Shown piece by piece: positions 38,563-47,908 of a DNA stretch of 64,000 nt. The position numbers and the translations under genes are program-made. Below the pieces are notes generated by a model. That model did not search any database. It saw nothing but the letters and a program-made list of their open reading frames with translations, and was not told where the DNA came from. The DNA is from Chondromyces crocatus (GTDB lineage: Bacteria; Myxococcota_A; Polyangia; Polyangiales; Polyangiaceae), in NCBI RefSeq assembly GCF_001189295.1, contig NZ_CP012159.1, positions 1 through 64,000 on the forward strand. The letters run 5' to 3'. Each line of letters opens with the position of its first letter. The stretch's first letter is position 1.

Positions 38563-41500
38563 ATGCTCTCGATCGAAGGGTTCACGGTCACCGGCCTGTT
38601 CTCGGAGGAGCGAGGGGAACTCGTCTACCGCGCTTACCAGGGCTCGCGACCGGTCCTCCTCAAGGTTCTGATGCGCGAAGGGTTCTCCCAGGAGGATCTG
38701 GAGCGGCTGCGGCACGGCCACGAGATCATCAAGGGCATCGCCCCCTCCGACCTGCTCCGCGTCGAGGCGATCGAGCGCATGGGCGGTCGGCTGGTGATGG
38801 TGATGGAGGGGTTCGCGGGCTGCACCTTGAAGAGCCTCCTCGCCTCGAGGCGGCTCACCCTCGAAGAGTCCCTGGAGATCGCTTCGCAGACGGCCCGTGC
38901 CCTGCACGGGCTGCACCACAACCGCATCGTCCACGGCGCCATCGCGCCCACCAGCATCCTCGTCGACCTGGCGAGCCAGCAGGTGAAGCTCACCGATCTC
39001 GAGTTCACAGCGCACCTCGCGCCCGACCGCATCCCCGTGCGCATCGAGGGCGCGCTCCACTACATCTCGCCCGAGCAGACCGGCCGCATCGATCGCGCCG
39101 TGGATCAGCGAACCGACTTCTACTCGCTCGGCATCACCCTGTACGAGATGCTCAGCGGGCGCCGCCCCTTCGAGGAGACGGATCCGGTCACCCTGGTCGG
39201 CAACCACCTCGCGATGGAGGCGCGGCCGCTCACCGAACTCGTCCCCCGCATCCCGCTCGCCGTCTCCCAGATCGTCCAGCGCCTCATGGCGAAGGACGTC
39301 GAGGACCGGTACCAGAGCGCCTTCGGCATCCAGGCCGATCTCCGCGCCTGCCTCGTCCAGCTCCGGCAGACCGGCTCGGTTCCCGACTTGCCCATCGGCC
39401 ACCACGACAGCGCCGCCCGCTTCCAGATCGGACAGCGCTTCTACGGCCGCGAGAACGAACGCGCCTTCGTCACCGACGCCTTCGCGCGCGCCAGCCAGGG
39501 CAGCACCGAACTCTTGCTCGTCGCTGGCTACTCCGGCGTGGGGAAATCGGCGCTGGTCGCGGAAGCCCAGCGCGCGTTCTCCGTGAAGCGAGGCTACTTC
39601 TGCACGGGCAAGTTCGACCTGCTCTCGACGGCTCCCTACGGCGCGTTCATCGGCGCCCTGCAGACCCTCATCCGCAACATCCTCGCCGAAGAGGAGCCCA
39701 CGCTCGCGGATCGGCGGGCGCAGCTCCGCACCGCGCTCGGCTCGAACGCGCAGGTCATCATCGACGTCCTCCCCGAGCTCGAGCTGCTCATCGGACCGCA
39801 GCCTCCCGTCCCGCAGCTCGGCCCCTTCGAGTCACAGATCCGCTTTCAGCTCACCTTCCAGCAGCTCATGGGCGCACTCGCGCGCCCCGCGCACCCCCTC
39901 GTCCTGTTCCTCGACGACATCCACTGGGCCGACACGGGCTCGCTGCGGCTGCTCGAACTCACGCTGAGCGACGCGAACACCCAGCATCTGCTGATCATCG
40001 GCGCCTACCGTGACAACGCCGTCGACGAGACCTCACCCCTCGCCTCCACCCTCACCACGCTCCGCGAGCAGCGTGTGAAGCTCGAGGAGCTCTCGCTCCA
40101 GCCGCTCTCCTCTCTCCTCGTCTATCGCCTCATCGAGGACAGCCTCGGCGGCGACAAGGAGGTGGCCGCCGAGCTGAGCCCGGTGGTCTTCGAGAAGACG
40201 CAAGGCAACCCCTTCTTCGTCAAGCAGTTCCTCACCTCGCTCCACCAGCGGGGCCTGATCGAGCACGACGCCGAGCGGGGCGGCTGGCACTTCGACACCG
40301 AACGCATCCAGTCCCTCGACATCACCGACAACGTCGCCACCCTCATGGCCGACAAGATCCGCAAGCTCTCGGCGCGCACCCGCCGCGCCCTGGAGCTCGC
40401 GGCGTGCATCGGCGGCGTCTTCGATCTGAAGACCCTCGCTGGCGTGCTCGACAAGGGGCTGCGCGAGGCGTCCGCCGATCTGCGGGAGGCCATCCGGGAG
40501 GGGCTCGTGCTCTCCCTGGACGAGCCCTTCCACCTCGCGAACACCGCGGGCTTCCGGAAGGACGATCTCTCGACGGCGCGTTACCAGTTCCTGCACGATC
40601 GCGTCCAGGAGGCAGCCTACGCCCTCCTCTCCGCACCGAGCCGCAAGGAGCTGCACCTGACCATCGGCCGGCTGCTCCACGCGGCCACCCCACCCGAGCG
40701 CCTCGACGCGCGCATCTTCGACATCGTGAACCAGCTCAACCTCGGCGCCGAGCTGATCGCCATCCGCGACGAGCGCATGGGCCTCGCGCGCCTCAACCTC
40801 CTGGCCGGGACGCGCGCCAAGGACTCGAGCGCCTTCGCCTCCGCCGCGAGCTACCTCACGCTCGGACGTGGCCTCCTCGACGAGGAGGCCTGGCGCGACG
40901 ATCACGACACCGCCTCGTGCATCCACCGCCAGCTCGCGGCCTGCGACTTCATGCTCGGCCGCTTCGAGGCCGCCGATGCCGGCTTCGACGTGGTGCTCGA
41001 GCACGCCACCTCGGCCACGCAGAAGGGCGCCATCTACGGGCTGAAGCAGGCGCTCTACAGCAGCCGCGGCGAGTACGAGCAGTCGATCCGGATGGCGCGC
41101 GAGGCGATGAAGCTCTATGGGCTCGCGCTGCCCGACGACGACGGGCTGCAGCAGGCCATCGAAGAGCAGACGATGCGGCTCCAGGGTGCGCTGAAGACGA
41201 GAGACATCAGTTCCCTCTCCGCGCTGCCGGCCTCCGACGATCCCTTGCACAAGGCGCGGATGTCCCTCCTCGCCCACGCCACCATCTATGGCGGTGGCCT
41301 CTACCCCCAGCTGTTCCACCTCCTCGCGCTCACCTCGATCAACCTCTCCATCGAGTACGGCAACGTGGAGGGCTCGAGCCAGGGGTACTGGAACTACGGG
41401 CTGATCCTCATCGATCACTGCGGTGACGCCGCCACCGCGTACCGCTTCGGGAAGGTCGCGCGCGAGCTGACCGAGCACCTCGACGGGCCGACCATGCGGC

Positions 41501-43866
41501 CCACCGCCTTGTGGGGTCTCGCGAGCTACCTCAACCCCTGGCACGAGCCGATCCGGCGCTCGCTGCCGCTCCTCGAGCGCGCGCATGTCGACAGCCTCGC
41601 GTCGGGCGCACTGACCATCGCCGGCTACAGCTCACTCCTCTACGTGTGGCTGTCGTATCTCTCGGGCGAGGAGATCCGCGGCGCGACCGAGCGCGCCTGG
41701 AAGCACCATGGCCTCGCGGACCGCACCGGCCTCGTCGACATGACGAACGGGATCTGCATGTTCCTCCGCGGCTGGACGATCTTCCAGCATGGAGCGATCT
41801 CGCCCGAAGACGAGGAGCTGCTCGGCGAAGAAGCGCTCGACCGCAAGCTCGCGCACTACATCAACATCGTCCCGTGCAACGGTGTCATCAGCTTGCAGGT
41901 GGCGGTGGCGTTCCACGATCTCGCGGCGATGCGGCCGCTGCTGGAGAAGGGCGGCCGGGCGCTCCGCGGCATCTTCGGTCACGTCATCATCGCCGAGTTC
42001 ATCTATTACCAGGGCCTCGCCCTGGCCGCGCTCCATGGCACCCCGGTCGACGTGGACGAGGGCGTGGATCTGGACGGCGAGCGGCTGATGCTCTCGCTGT
42101 GCTGCGACGAACTCCGCATCTGGGCGGAAGAGGGGCCCGCCAACTTCCTGCACAAGCACCTCCTGCTCAGCGCCGAGGTGGCCCGCGTCGAAGGGCGGAA
42201 CGAGGAGGCGACGGACCTGTACGAGCGCGCCATCGAGGAGGCGGTCCGCAGCGAGTTCTTGCAGGACGCGGCGCTCGCCAGCGAGCTCTGTGCGCGCTTC
42301 TACCTGAAGCTCGGGCGCAAGCGCCTCGCGCGCGCCTGCCTCGCCGACGCGCGCGCGGCCTGGGCACGCTGGGGCGCCGACGCCAAGGTGGCCGACATCG
42401 ACCACCGCTACGGCGACGCCTTGCCGCCCCCGAGCACTCAGGGAGAGCACGACGCCGAGTCGCTCGACCTCGCCGCCGTGCTCCGGGCCTCGCAGGCCAT
42501 CTCCGGCGAGATCGTCCTCGATGATCTCCTGCGCAAGCTGATGACCACCATCCTGGAGAGCGCTGGCGCTCAGCGCGGCCTGCTCCTGCTCCGCGGCGAC
42601 AGCCAGGGCGTCGTCGAGCTGGATCGCAGCAGCGACACCGCGGGTCCCGTCGTCATGCACGGGCCTCACAGCGAAGCCCAGGTCGCGTTCGCGCAGTCCA
42701 TCGTCCGGTACGTCGAGCGCACCCGCGAGCGGGTGGTGCTGAACGACACCAACGAGCCCGGTCAGTCCCGCAGCGATCCCTACCTCGAGCGGGTACGGCC
42801 CCGGTCCATCCTCTGCATGCCCGTCGTCAAGCAGAAGAAGGCGGTGGCCGTCCTCTACCTGGAGAACAACCTGGTGACCGGCGCGTTCACCCCGCGCCGC
42901 TGCGAGGTGCTCGATCTGCTCGCCGCCCAGGCAGCGATCTCGATCGAGAACGCACGCCTCTACGACACGCTCGACCACCGCGTGCAGGAGCGCACCCTCG
43001 CCCTCGACGCCAGGAACGAGGAGCTGAACCTGACGGTGAACCGTCTCCAGGACACCCAGACCCAGCTCATCGCCCAGGAGAAACTCGCCTCCCTCGGTAC
43101 GCTGACGGCCGGCATCGCCCACGAGCTGAAGAACCCGCTCAACTTCATCAACAACTTCGCCGAGCTGGTCAATGAGATGGCCCGAGATCTGGATGTCCTC
43201 CTCGACAAGGAGCGCGAGCGGATCGACGCGGACACGCTGCAGGAAGTCGACGGCACGCTGACGGAGATCCACAGCGCCGCGTCGAAGATCAACCAGCACG
43301 GCAAGCGGATCAACCAGACCATCAACGGGATGCTCCTCCACGCCCGCGGCTCGGCAGGGGTGCGGGAGAGCGTCGACCTGAACACGCTCGTGTCGGAGAG
43401 CGCCACGCTCGCCCACCACGGGATGAGCAGCACCCAGAACGGCCTCTCCATCACCATCGACGAGCACTACGATCCGGAGGTGGGGAGCATCGAGGTGTCG
43501 CCGCCGGAGCTGACCCGCGTGTTCATCAACCTCATCAACAACGCCTTCTACGCCGTCTGCGAGAAGCGGAGGACGAGCGACGAGTCCTACACGCCGGTCA
43601 TCGAGATCCGCACCCGCTCGCTGGAGCGGAGCGTCGAGATCCTCATCCGCGACAACGGCACGGGCATCCCTCCGGACATCGTGGACAAGGTGTTCAACCC
43701 CTTCTTCACGACGAAGCCCCCGGGGGAGGGAACGGGCCTGGGCCTCTCGATCAGCCGCGACATCATCCGCGGCCACCGCGGCGACATCCTCATCGAGACG
43801 CGCCCCGGCAAGTTCGCCGAGTTCATCGTCAGCTTGCCGAGGATCTCGCGGCGCCCTGCGATGTGA
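38563..43866 (+). CDS. Pseudokinase-AAA ATPase-GAF-histidine kinase signalling giant
   Basis: The 1767-residue protein belongs to the trifunctional kinase/ATPase/histidine-kinase family known from cyanobacteria and myxobacteria. The kinase-like domain (about 5-265) keeps the Lys in VLLKVL and the Asp of DLE (145-147, normally DFG), but the catalytic HRDxKxxN is HGAIAPTS (124-131), so Asp, Lys and Asn are lost. An AAA_16 ATPase follows with Walker A GYSGVGKSA (about 322-330) and LFLDDIHWAD, then a long helical/TPR-like region, a GAF domain (about 1300-1465), a coiled coil and a complete histidine kinase (His1520 in GIAHELKNPLNF, N-box INLINNA, DNGTGIP, GEGTGLGLSIS). The ATG at 38563 follows CGAGGGA and starts at the fold; an upstream in-frame extension is unconserved. 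It lies 250 bp after the PKS gene on the same strand. Confidence 0.9.
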   Translation: MLSIEGFTVTGLFSEERGELVYRAYQGSRPVLLKVLMREGFSQEDLERLRHGHEIIKGIAPSDLLRVEAIERMGGRLVMVMEGFAGCTLKSLLASRRLTLEESLEIASQTARALHGLHHNRIVHGAIAPTSILVDLASQQVKLTDLEFTAHLAPDRIPVRIEGALHYISPEQTGRIDRAVDQRTDFYSLGITLYEMLSGRRPFEETDPVTLVGNHLAMEARPLTELVPRIPLAVSQIVQRLMAKDVEDRYQSAFGIQADLRACLVQLRQTGSVPDLPIGHHDSAARFQIGQRFYGRENERAFVTDAFARASQGSTELLLVAGYSGVGKSALVAEAQRAFSVKRGYFCTGKFDLLSTAPYGAFIGALQTLIRNILAEEEPTLADRRAQLRTALGSNAQVIIDVLPELELLIGPQPPVPQLGPFESQIRFQLTFQQLMGALARPAHPLVLFLDDIHWADTGSLRLLELTLSDANTQHLLIIGAYRDNAVDETSPLASTLTTLREQRVKLEELSLQPLSSLLVYRLIEDSLGGDKEVAAELSPVVFEKTQGNPFFVKQFLTSLHQRGLIEHDAERGGWHFDTERIQSLDITDNVATLMADKIRKLSARTRRALELAACIGGVFDLKTLAGVLDKGLREASADLREAIREGLVLSLDEPFHLANTAGFRKDDLSTARYQFLHDRVQEAAYALLSAPSRKELHLTIGRLLHAATPPERLDARIFDIVNQLNLGAELIAIRDERMGLARLNLLAGTRAKDSSAFASAASYLTLGRGLLDEEAWRDDHDTASCIHRQLAACDFMLGRFEAADAGFDVVLEHATSATQKGAIYGLKQALYSSRGEYEQSIRMAREAMKLYGLALPDDDGLQQAIEEQTMRLQGALKTRDISSLSALPASDDPLHKARMSLLAHATIYGGGLYPQLFHLLALTSINLSIEYGNVEGSSQGYWNYGLILIDHCGDAATAYRFGKVARELTEHLDGPTMRPTALWGLASYLNPWHEPIRRSLPLLERAHVDSLASGALTIAGYSSLLYVWLSYLSGEEIRGATERAWKHHGLADRTGLVDMTNGICMFLRGWTIFQHGAISPEDEELLGEEALDRKLAHYINIVPCNGVISLQVAVAFHDLAAMRPLLEKGGRALRGIFGHVIIAEFIYYQGLALAALHGTPVDVDEGVDLDGERLMLSLCCDELRIWAEEGPANFLHKHLLLSAEVARVEGRNEEATDLYERAIEEAVRSEFLQDAALASELCARFYLKLGRKRLARACLADARAAWARWGADAKVADIDHRYGDALPPPSTQGEHDAESLDLAAVLRASQAISGEIVLDDLLRKLMTTILESAGAQRGLLLLRGDSQGVVELDRSSDTAGPVVMHGPHSEAQVAFAQSIVRYVERTRERVVLNDTNEPGQSRSDPYLERVRPRSILCMPVVKQKKAVAVLYLENNLVTGAFTPRRCEVLDLLAAQAAISIENARLYDTLDHRVQERTLALDARNEELNLTVNRLQDTQTQLIAQEKLASLGTLTAGIAHELKNPLNFINNFAELVNEMARDLDVLLDKERERIDADTLQEVDGTLTEIHSAASKINQHGKRINQTINGMLLHARGSAGVRESVDLNTLVSESATLAHHGMSSTQNGLSITIDEHYDPEVGSIEVSPPELTRVFINLINNAFYAVCEKRRTSDESYTPVIEIRTRSLERSVEILIRDNGTGIPPDIVDKVFNPFFTTKPPGEGTGLGLSISRDIIRGHRGDILIETRPGKFAEFIVSLPRISRRPAM

Positions 43867-45550
43867 CGAGGTACGCCTCCACGGCCTCGATCAAGCGCGC
43901 CACGGTGCTCACCTCCGCCGTCAGCGCGACGTTCAGACCGCGCCGCATCGCCGCCGCGGTGGTGATCGGACCGATGCTCGCCAGGAGCACCGGCGCGAGC
44001 AGCTCCGGAGCGCGCGCGCCGAGCAGCTCGCACAAGCTGTCGACGGTGCTGCTCGACGTCAGCAGCGCGACGTCGATGGCACGTGCCTCCAGCGCCGCGA
44101 TCAGCGCGCCCTGCTGCGCCGCCGGGACGGGGTGCGTCTCGTAGACCGGGACCACGTCGACCTCGCACCCCACCTGCCGCAGCCTGTCCGGGAGCAGCTC
44201 CCGGGCGACCAGCGCCCTCGGCAGCAGCACCCGCACCGGCGCCAACGCGTCCGGCGTCGTAGCGTTCGGTGCCGTCGTGTTCGGTGCCGTCGTGTTCGGC
44301 ATGTGCTGCGCATGGCGCGCATGGGCGCGCAGCCGTGCCGAGAGGAGCGGATCGTCGAGGAGCGCCTGGACGAGCCCCTCGGCACGGAACTCGGTGGGCA
44401 CGATGTCCGCCTTCACCCCCCGCGCTTCGAGCGCCGCGGCCGTCCCGGCGCCGACCGCAGCCACGCGCGCGGTCCCGAAGGCGCGGGCATCTCGACCGAG
44501 CTGCGTCAGCTCGGCGAAGAACCGCTCCACCGCGTTGTCGCTGGTGAAGATCACCAGATCATGAGTGCCCACTGCGCGCGCGGCCGCCGTCACCCGCGCC
44601 GGGTCGGGCGAAGGCCCGATCGCGATCGTCGGCAGCTCCACCGCCTCTGCGCCGCGCAGCCGCAGCTGCCGCGCCGCGCCGCCGGACTGCCGTCGTGGTC
44701 GGGCCACCAGCACCCGCTTGCCGAAGAGTGGGCGATTGTCGAACCAGCGCAGCGTCTCGCGCAGCCCGACCACCCGGCCCACCACGATGATCGCCGGACT
44801 CCCGAGCTGCGCCTCGCGCACCAGCGCCGGCAGCTCGGCGAGCTGCCCGGTCACCACCCGCTGCTCGGCCCGCGTCCCCCACTGGATCACCGCGACCTTC
44901 GCGTCCGGCGCGCGCTTGCCGGGGCCCAGCAGGCCGGCGACCACCGTCTCGACGGCGTTCATGCCCATCAGCACGCAGATGGTGCCGCGCACGCTGGCAA
45001 GCTCGCTCCAGTCGTAGGGGGCGCCAGCGCGGTTCACGGCGCTGACCATGATCACGCTCGACGCCAGATCGCGGTGCGTGAGGGAGATGCCCGCATACGC
45101 CGCAGCGCCGAGTGGCGAGCACACGCCGGGCACGATCTCGAAGGGGAGCCCGGCCCGGGCCAGAGCCTCTGCTTCCTCGGAGCCGCGTCCAAAGAGGAAC
45201 GGGTCGCCGCCTTTCAACCGGACCACGCTGCGGCCAGCGCGTGCGAGCACGCAGAGCTCGGCGTCGATCGCCGCCTGCTTCGCGTCCTTGGACATCCGGT
45301 CATGGCCTCGCTTGCCCACGTACCGCACCTCGGCGTCGGGCCTGACCTGCGCGAGCAGCGATGGGTGCACCAGCTCGTCGTGCAGGACCACGTCGGCCGT
45401 GGCGAGCAGCTCCACCGCACGCACCGTCATGAGGTCTGGATCACCAGGACCCGCCCCGACGAGATACACCACACCAGCGCGCGCCTCCCCCGATGTGCTC
45501 GGGATGCGCGCCCCCTTCCCGAGCGCGTCAATTTCCTGCTCACGGCCCAT
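43829..45550 (-). CDS. cobA-hemD: Fused uroporphyrinogen-III C-methyltransferase / uroporphyrinogen-III synthase
   Basis: A 573-residue bifunctional tetrapyrrole enzyme. The N-terminal half (about 20-265) is a SUMT with the SAM motif VYLVGAGPGDPDLMTVRA, VRLKGGDPFLFGRG and VPGVCSPLGAAAYAGI, which methylates uroporphyrinogen III to precorrin-2. The C-terminal half (about 285-570) is a HemD-like synthase (VLVARPRRQSGG, VIFTSDNAVERFF, ALLTSSSTVDSLCELL) that closes and inverts ring D. The fusion is a known arrangement. The HemD half has an Asn/Thr/Pro insert (about 415-435) from a 15-bp tandem repeat. The start was set at ATG 45550 with AAGAGGAG upstream; an earlier start adds 24 odd residues. The 3' end overlaps the convergent kinase gene by 38 bp. 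hemB lies nearby. Confidence 0.9.
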   Translation of the reverse strand: MGREQEIDALGKGARIPSTSGEARAGVVYLVGAGPGDPDLMTVRAVELLATADVVLHDELVHPSLLAQVRPDAEVRYVGKRGHDRMSKDAKQAAIDAELCVLARAGRSVVRLKGGDPFLFGRGSEEAEALARAGLPFEIVPGVCSPLGAAAYAGISLTHRDLASSVIMVSAVNRAGAPYDWSELASVRGTICVLMGMNAVETVVAGLLGPGKRAPDAKVAVIQWGTRAEQRVVTGQLAELPALVREAQLGSPAIIVVGRVVGLRETLRWFDNRPLFGKRVLVARPRRQSGGAARQLRLRGAEAVELPTIAIGPSPDPARVTAAARAVGTHDLVIFTSDNAVERFFAELTQLGRDARAFGTARVAAVGAGTAAALEARGVKADIVPTEFRAEGLVQALLDDPLLSARLRAHARHAQHMPNTTAPNTTAPNATTPDALAPVRVLLPRALVARELLPDRLRQVGCEVDVVPVYETHPVPAAQQGALIAALEARAIDVALLTSSSTVDSLCELLGARAPELLAPVLLASIGPITTAAAMRRGLNVALTAEVSTVARLIEAVEAYLVTSQGAARSSAS

Positions 45551-45689
45551 CGTGTGCGCCTGGCTCCTCTTGCAACCCCTGCAGTGTGCGCATAAAGCCC
45601 GCTGCTCCCTGGTTGACGCCATGCATTACGAACCACCGATAGCACCCACCGGGTGGTGGGAAGGGCAACCAGAGGAGGCAGCGTGTCTC

Positions 45690-46340
45690 ATGCGCTCGGT
45701 CAAGCTGCTGACGGGGGCGGTGTCCGGGGGAATCTCGGATCGGTGGTATGTCGCCACGGAGGACGGCTCCGTCGGTCCGGTGAGCATCGAGCTGCTCGCG
45801 CGAGGCATCGCGAGCGGGAAGGTGCCGCTGGATTGCCAGGTCCGCAATGAATCGTGGACGGTGTGGTGCCCGCTCTCCGACATCGCGCTGGTGACGGTGG
45901 CCCCGCCCCCCCCGGCCACGGACGAGGTGCCCACGGCGCAGTTCCGGGGGAATGCCGCCGTGCAGCTCCCGGCCTTGACCTGGACGGGCCCTCCGCCTGC
46001 GGAGGCCCAGGCCCTGCGGGAGACACGGCTCCCGCCGCCTCCGGACACCATCGACACGGTCGAGGAACCGCACGGGCAGTCGTTCGACGACGCCGCGCCG
46101 AGGTCCCGTCTCGCCGACGGCTCCGAGCCTGCCGCGCGCTCCTCCGAGGGCTCCGAGCCTGCCGCGCGCTCCTCCGACGACTCGGGGCCGGAGGCGTCCC
46201 TCTCGGACGACTCCGAGCCGGACACACGCCCCACGCTCCCGCACATCCCCGCCTGGATGGCCGGGCCGCCGTCCGAGCCCGGACGCGACTCACGTCCCAC
46301 CTTGCCGAGGTACGTTCCCACCGCCACCTACCGCTCCTGA
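45690..46340 (+). CDS. GYF-like domain protein with disordered tail
   Basis: The 216-residue protein begins with a short region followed by a GYF_2-type fold (about 14-65) recognised from WYVATEDGSVGPVS, VPLDCQVRN and the closing WTVWCPLSDI. In myxobacteria such domains often sit at the N-terminus of envelope or signalling proteins and are thought to bind Pro-rich peptides. The rest is disordered and acidic/Pro-rich, with a 30-bp tandem duplication around 46120-46180 giving two SEPAARSS units, and it ends in basic/Thr-rich residues. No membrane segment is visible. The start at 45690 has AGAGGAGG about 10 bp upstream; an ATG at 45621 is the alternative. It is divergent from cobA-hemD and 61 bp upstream of the phosphatidyltransferase gene. 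Confidence 0.7.
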   Translation: MRSVKLLTGAVSGGISDRWYVATEDGSVGPVSIELLARGIASGKVPLDCQVRNESWTVWCPLSDIALVTVAPPPPATDEVPTAQFRGNAAVQLPALTWTGPPPAEAQALRETRLPPPPDTIDTVEEPHGQSFDDAAPRSRLADGSEPAARSSEGSEPAARSSDDSGPEASLSDDSEPDTRPTLPHIPAWMAGPPSEPGRDSRPTLPRYVPTATYRS

Positions 46341-46401
46341 CGGGTGGCCTCCGCTCTCGCTTGAGAGGCTTCCGCCAGCGTGATACCGGCCCGAGGCCTG
46401 C

Positions 46402-47343
46402 ATGGGCCTGCTCCAAGGCTACCTGTCCGCGCTCAAGCCGCTCGACGTGGAGGAGCCGATCGACGTCTACGTCCATCGGCCGCCCGCCTACCTGCTCGCC
46501 CGGCTCTTGCTGCCGACGCCCGTCACGCCCGACCAGGTGACGATCGCGTCGATGGGGGTGGGCGTGCTCGGCGGGGTGCTGATCGCCTGGCCTTTCCCCG
46601 GGCACCTCACGCTCGCCGCACTCTGCATCTTCGCGTCGACCGTGCTCGATTGCGCCGACGGGATGCTGGCGCGCCTCCGCCGGAGCTCGTCGGCGCTCGG
46701 CCGGATGCTCGACGGCATCGCGGATCTGGTGACGATCTCCGCGGTGGTGGCGGGGCACGTGGTGCTCGTGGTGTCGCAGCGCGCGAGGGCACCGTGGGAG
46801 ATGGCGCTCGTCCTCGTGGCGATGGGTGCGACCGTGTTCACCAGCGCGCGGCACACCGCAGGCTACGATCACTACAAGAACGTCTGGCTGCGCCTGACCA
46901 CCCCGCGCGCCGGCGAGGCGGAGGACCTTCCGCGAGCGCGAGCGCGCTTCGAGGCCGAGCGCGCCCGAGGTCTGGGGCTCGTCGGGTACGTCGCCTGGCG
47001 CATCTACCTGGGTTACCTGAGTGGCCAGCGCGCCTGGGTGAAGCGCTTCGATCCCTTCACCGTGCAGGATCTCGCCGAGGTCCCCGCCGGAGAGCCGGCA
47101 TGCGCGGCGCGCTACCGTCATCATGGTGCGCGGGCCATGAAGCACTGGCGCAGCGTCTTCGGGGTCGGCTCGCTGATGGCCGGGCTCACCGTGGCGACCG
47201 CCCTGGGATGGCCCGAGCTGCTGGTGGGGTTCCGGCTCGTCGTGCTGAACGGTGTGCTCTACCTGATCTTGCAACCGATCCAGCGCCAGGCGTCTCGAGA
47301 GGCCTTCGCTGGCGTCGCCAACCACGCAGGACGGAATCCCTGA
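46402..47343 (+). CDS. CDP-alcohol phosphatidyltransferase family membrane protein
   Basis: These enzymes swap CMP of a CDP-alcohol for another alcohol and build phospholipid headgroups at the inner membrane. The 313-residue protein shows the full family signature D-x2-D-G-x2-A-R-x8-G-x3-D-x3-D: Asp83, Asp86, Arg91, Gly100, Asp104 and Asp108. About six hydrophobic segments surround it. The N-terminus (DVYVHRPPAYLLARLLLPTPVTPDQVT) is the usual pre-motif segment. An extra charged region (about 150-235) between membrane helices is larger than in PgsA or PssA, so the substrate is uncertain; the member could act on an inositol, glycerol or unusual alcohol. It ends just before the 42-bp repeat array. 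Confidence 0.85.
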   Translation: MGLLQGYLSALKPLDVEEPIDVYVHRPPAYLLARLLLPTPVTPDQVTIASMGVGVLGGVLIAWPFPGHLTLAALCIFASTVLDCADGMLARLRRSSSALGRMLDGIADLVTISAVVAGHVVLVVSQRARAPWEMALVLVAMGATVFTSARHTAGYDHYKNVWLRLTTPRAGEAEDLPRARARFEAERARGLGLVGYVAWRIYLGYLSGQRAWVKRFDPFTVQDLAEVPAGEPACAARYRHHGARAMKHWRSVFGVGSLMAGLTVATALGWPELLVGFRLVVLNGVLYLILQPIQRQASREAFAGVANHAGRNP

Positions 47344-47476
47344 AGGGCGCGGCGACGCCCACGCTCCAGGGAGCCGAGCCCCAAGTGCTTGGTCTCACTC
47401 GGGAAAGCCGGCATCCGAGCGGTTTCCATTCCCGACGTGTCGGCAACAGCGCCCCCCTCTTTCGGAAGGCTCCAGC

Positions 47477-47908
47477 GACATTTCGCTAAAGGCGCCAAAC
47501 CCTTTGCGCGCCTTCAGTGACATTTCGCCAAAGGCGCCAAACCCTTTGCGCGCCTTCAGTGACATTTCGCTAAAGGCGCCAAACCCTTTGCGCGCCTTCA
47601 GTGACATTTCGCCAAAGGCGCCAAACCCTTTGCGCGCCTTCAGTGACATTTCGCCAAAGGCGCCAAACCCTTTGCGCGCCCTCAGTGACATTTCGCCAAA
47701 GGCGCCAAACCCTTTGCGCGCCTTCAGTGACATTTCGCCAAAGGCGTCAAACCCTTTGCGCGCCCTCAGTGACATTTCGCCAAAGGCGCCAAACTCTCTG
47801 CGCGCCTCCAGCGACATTTCGCTAAAGGCGCCAAACCCTTTGCGCGCCTCCAGCGACCTTCCGCTGACCGAACCGATCGGCTTGCGCGCCTCCAGCGACC
47901 TTCCGTGA
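47477..47908. repeat. Tandem array of eleven 42-bp hairpin-forming units
   Basis: The anchor GACATTTCGC or its variants recurs at 47477, 47519, 47561, 47603, 47645, 47687, 47729, 47771, 47813, 47855 and 47897, an exact 42-bp period. Units 1-9 are nearly identical; 10 and 11 (GACCTTCCG) are diverged and the last is partial. Inside a typical unit AAGGCGC and GCGCCTT form a 7-bp stem around a 12-nt loop. The period is a multiple of three, so several frames stay open on both strands, but about a third of codons in those frames end in A or T, unlike the surrounding genes, so it is probably not coding. There are no spacers, so it is not a CRISPR array. Confidence 0.9.

Noticed and set aside
47477-47908. 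CRISPR array
   Set aside because: Units are directly tandem with no unique spacers, and no cas genes are present.
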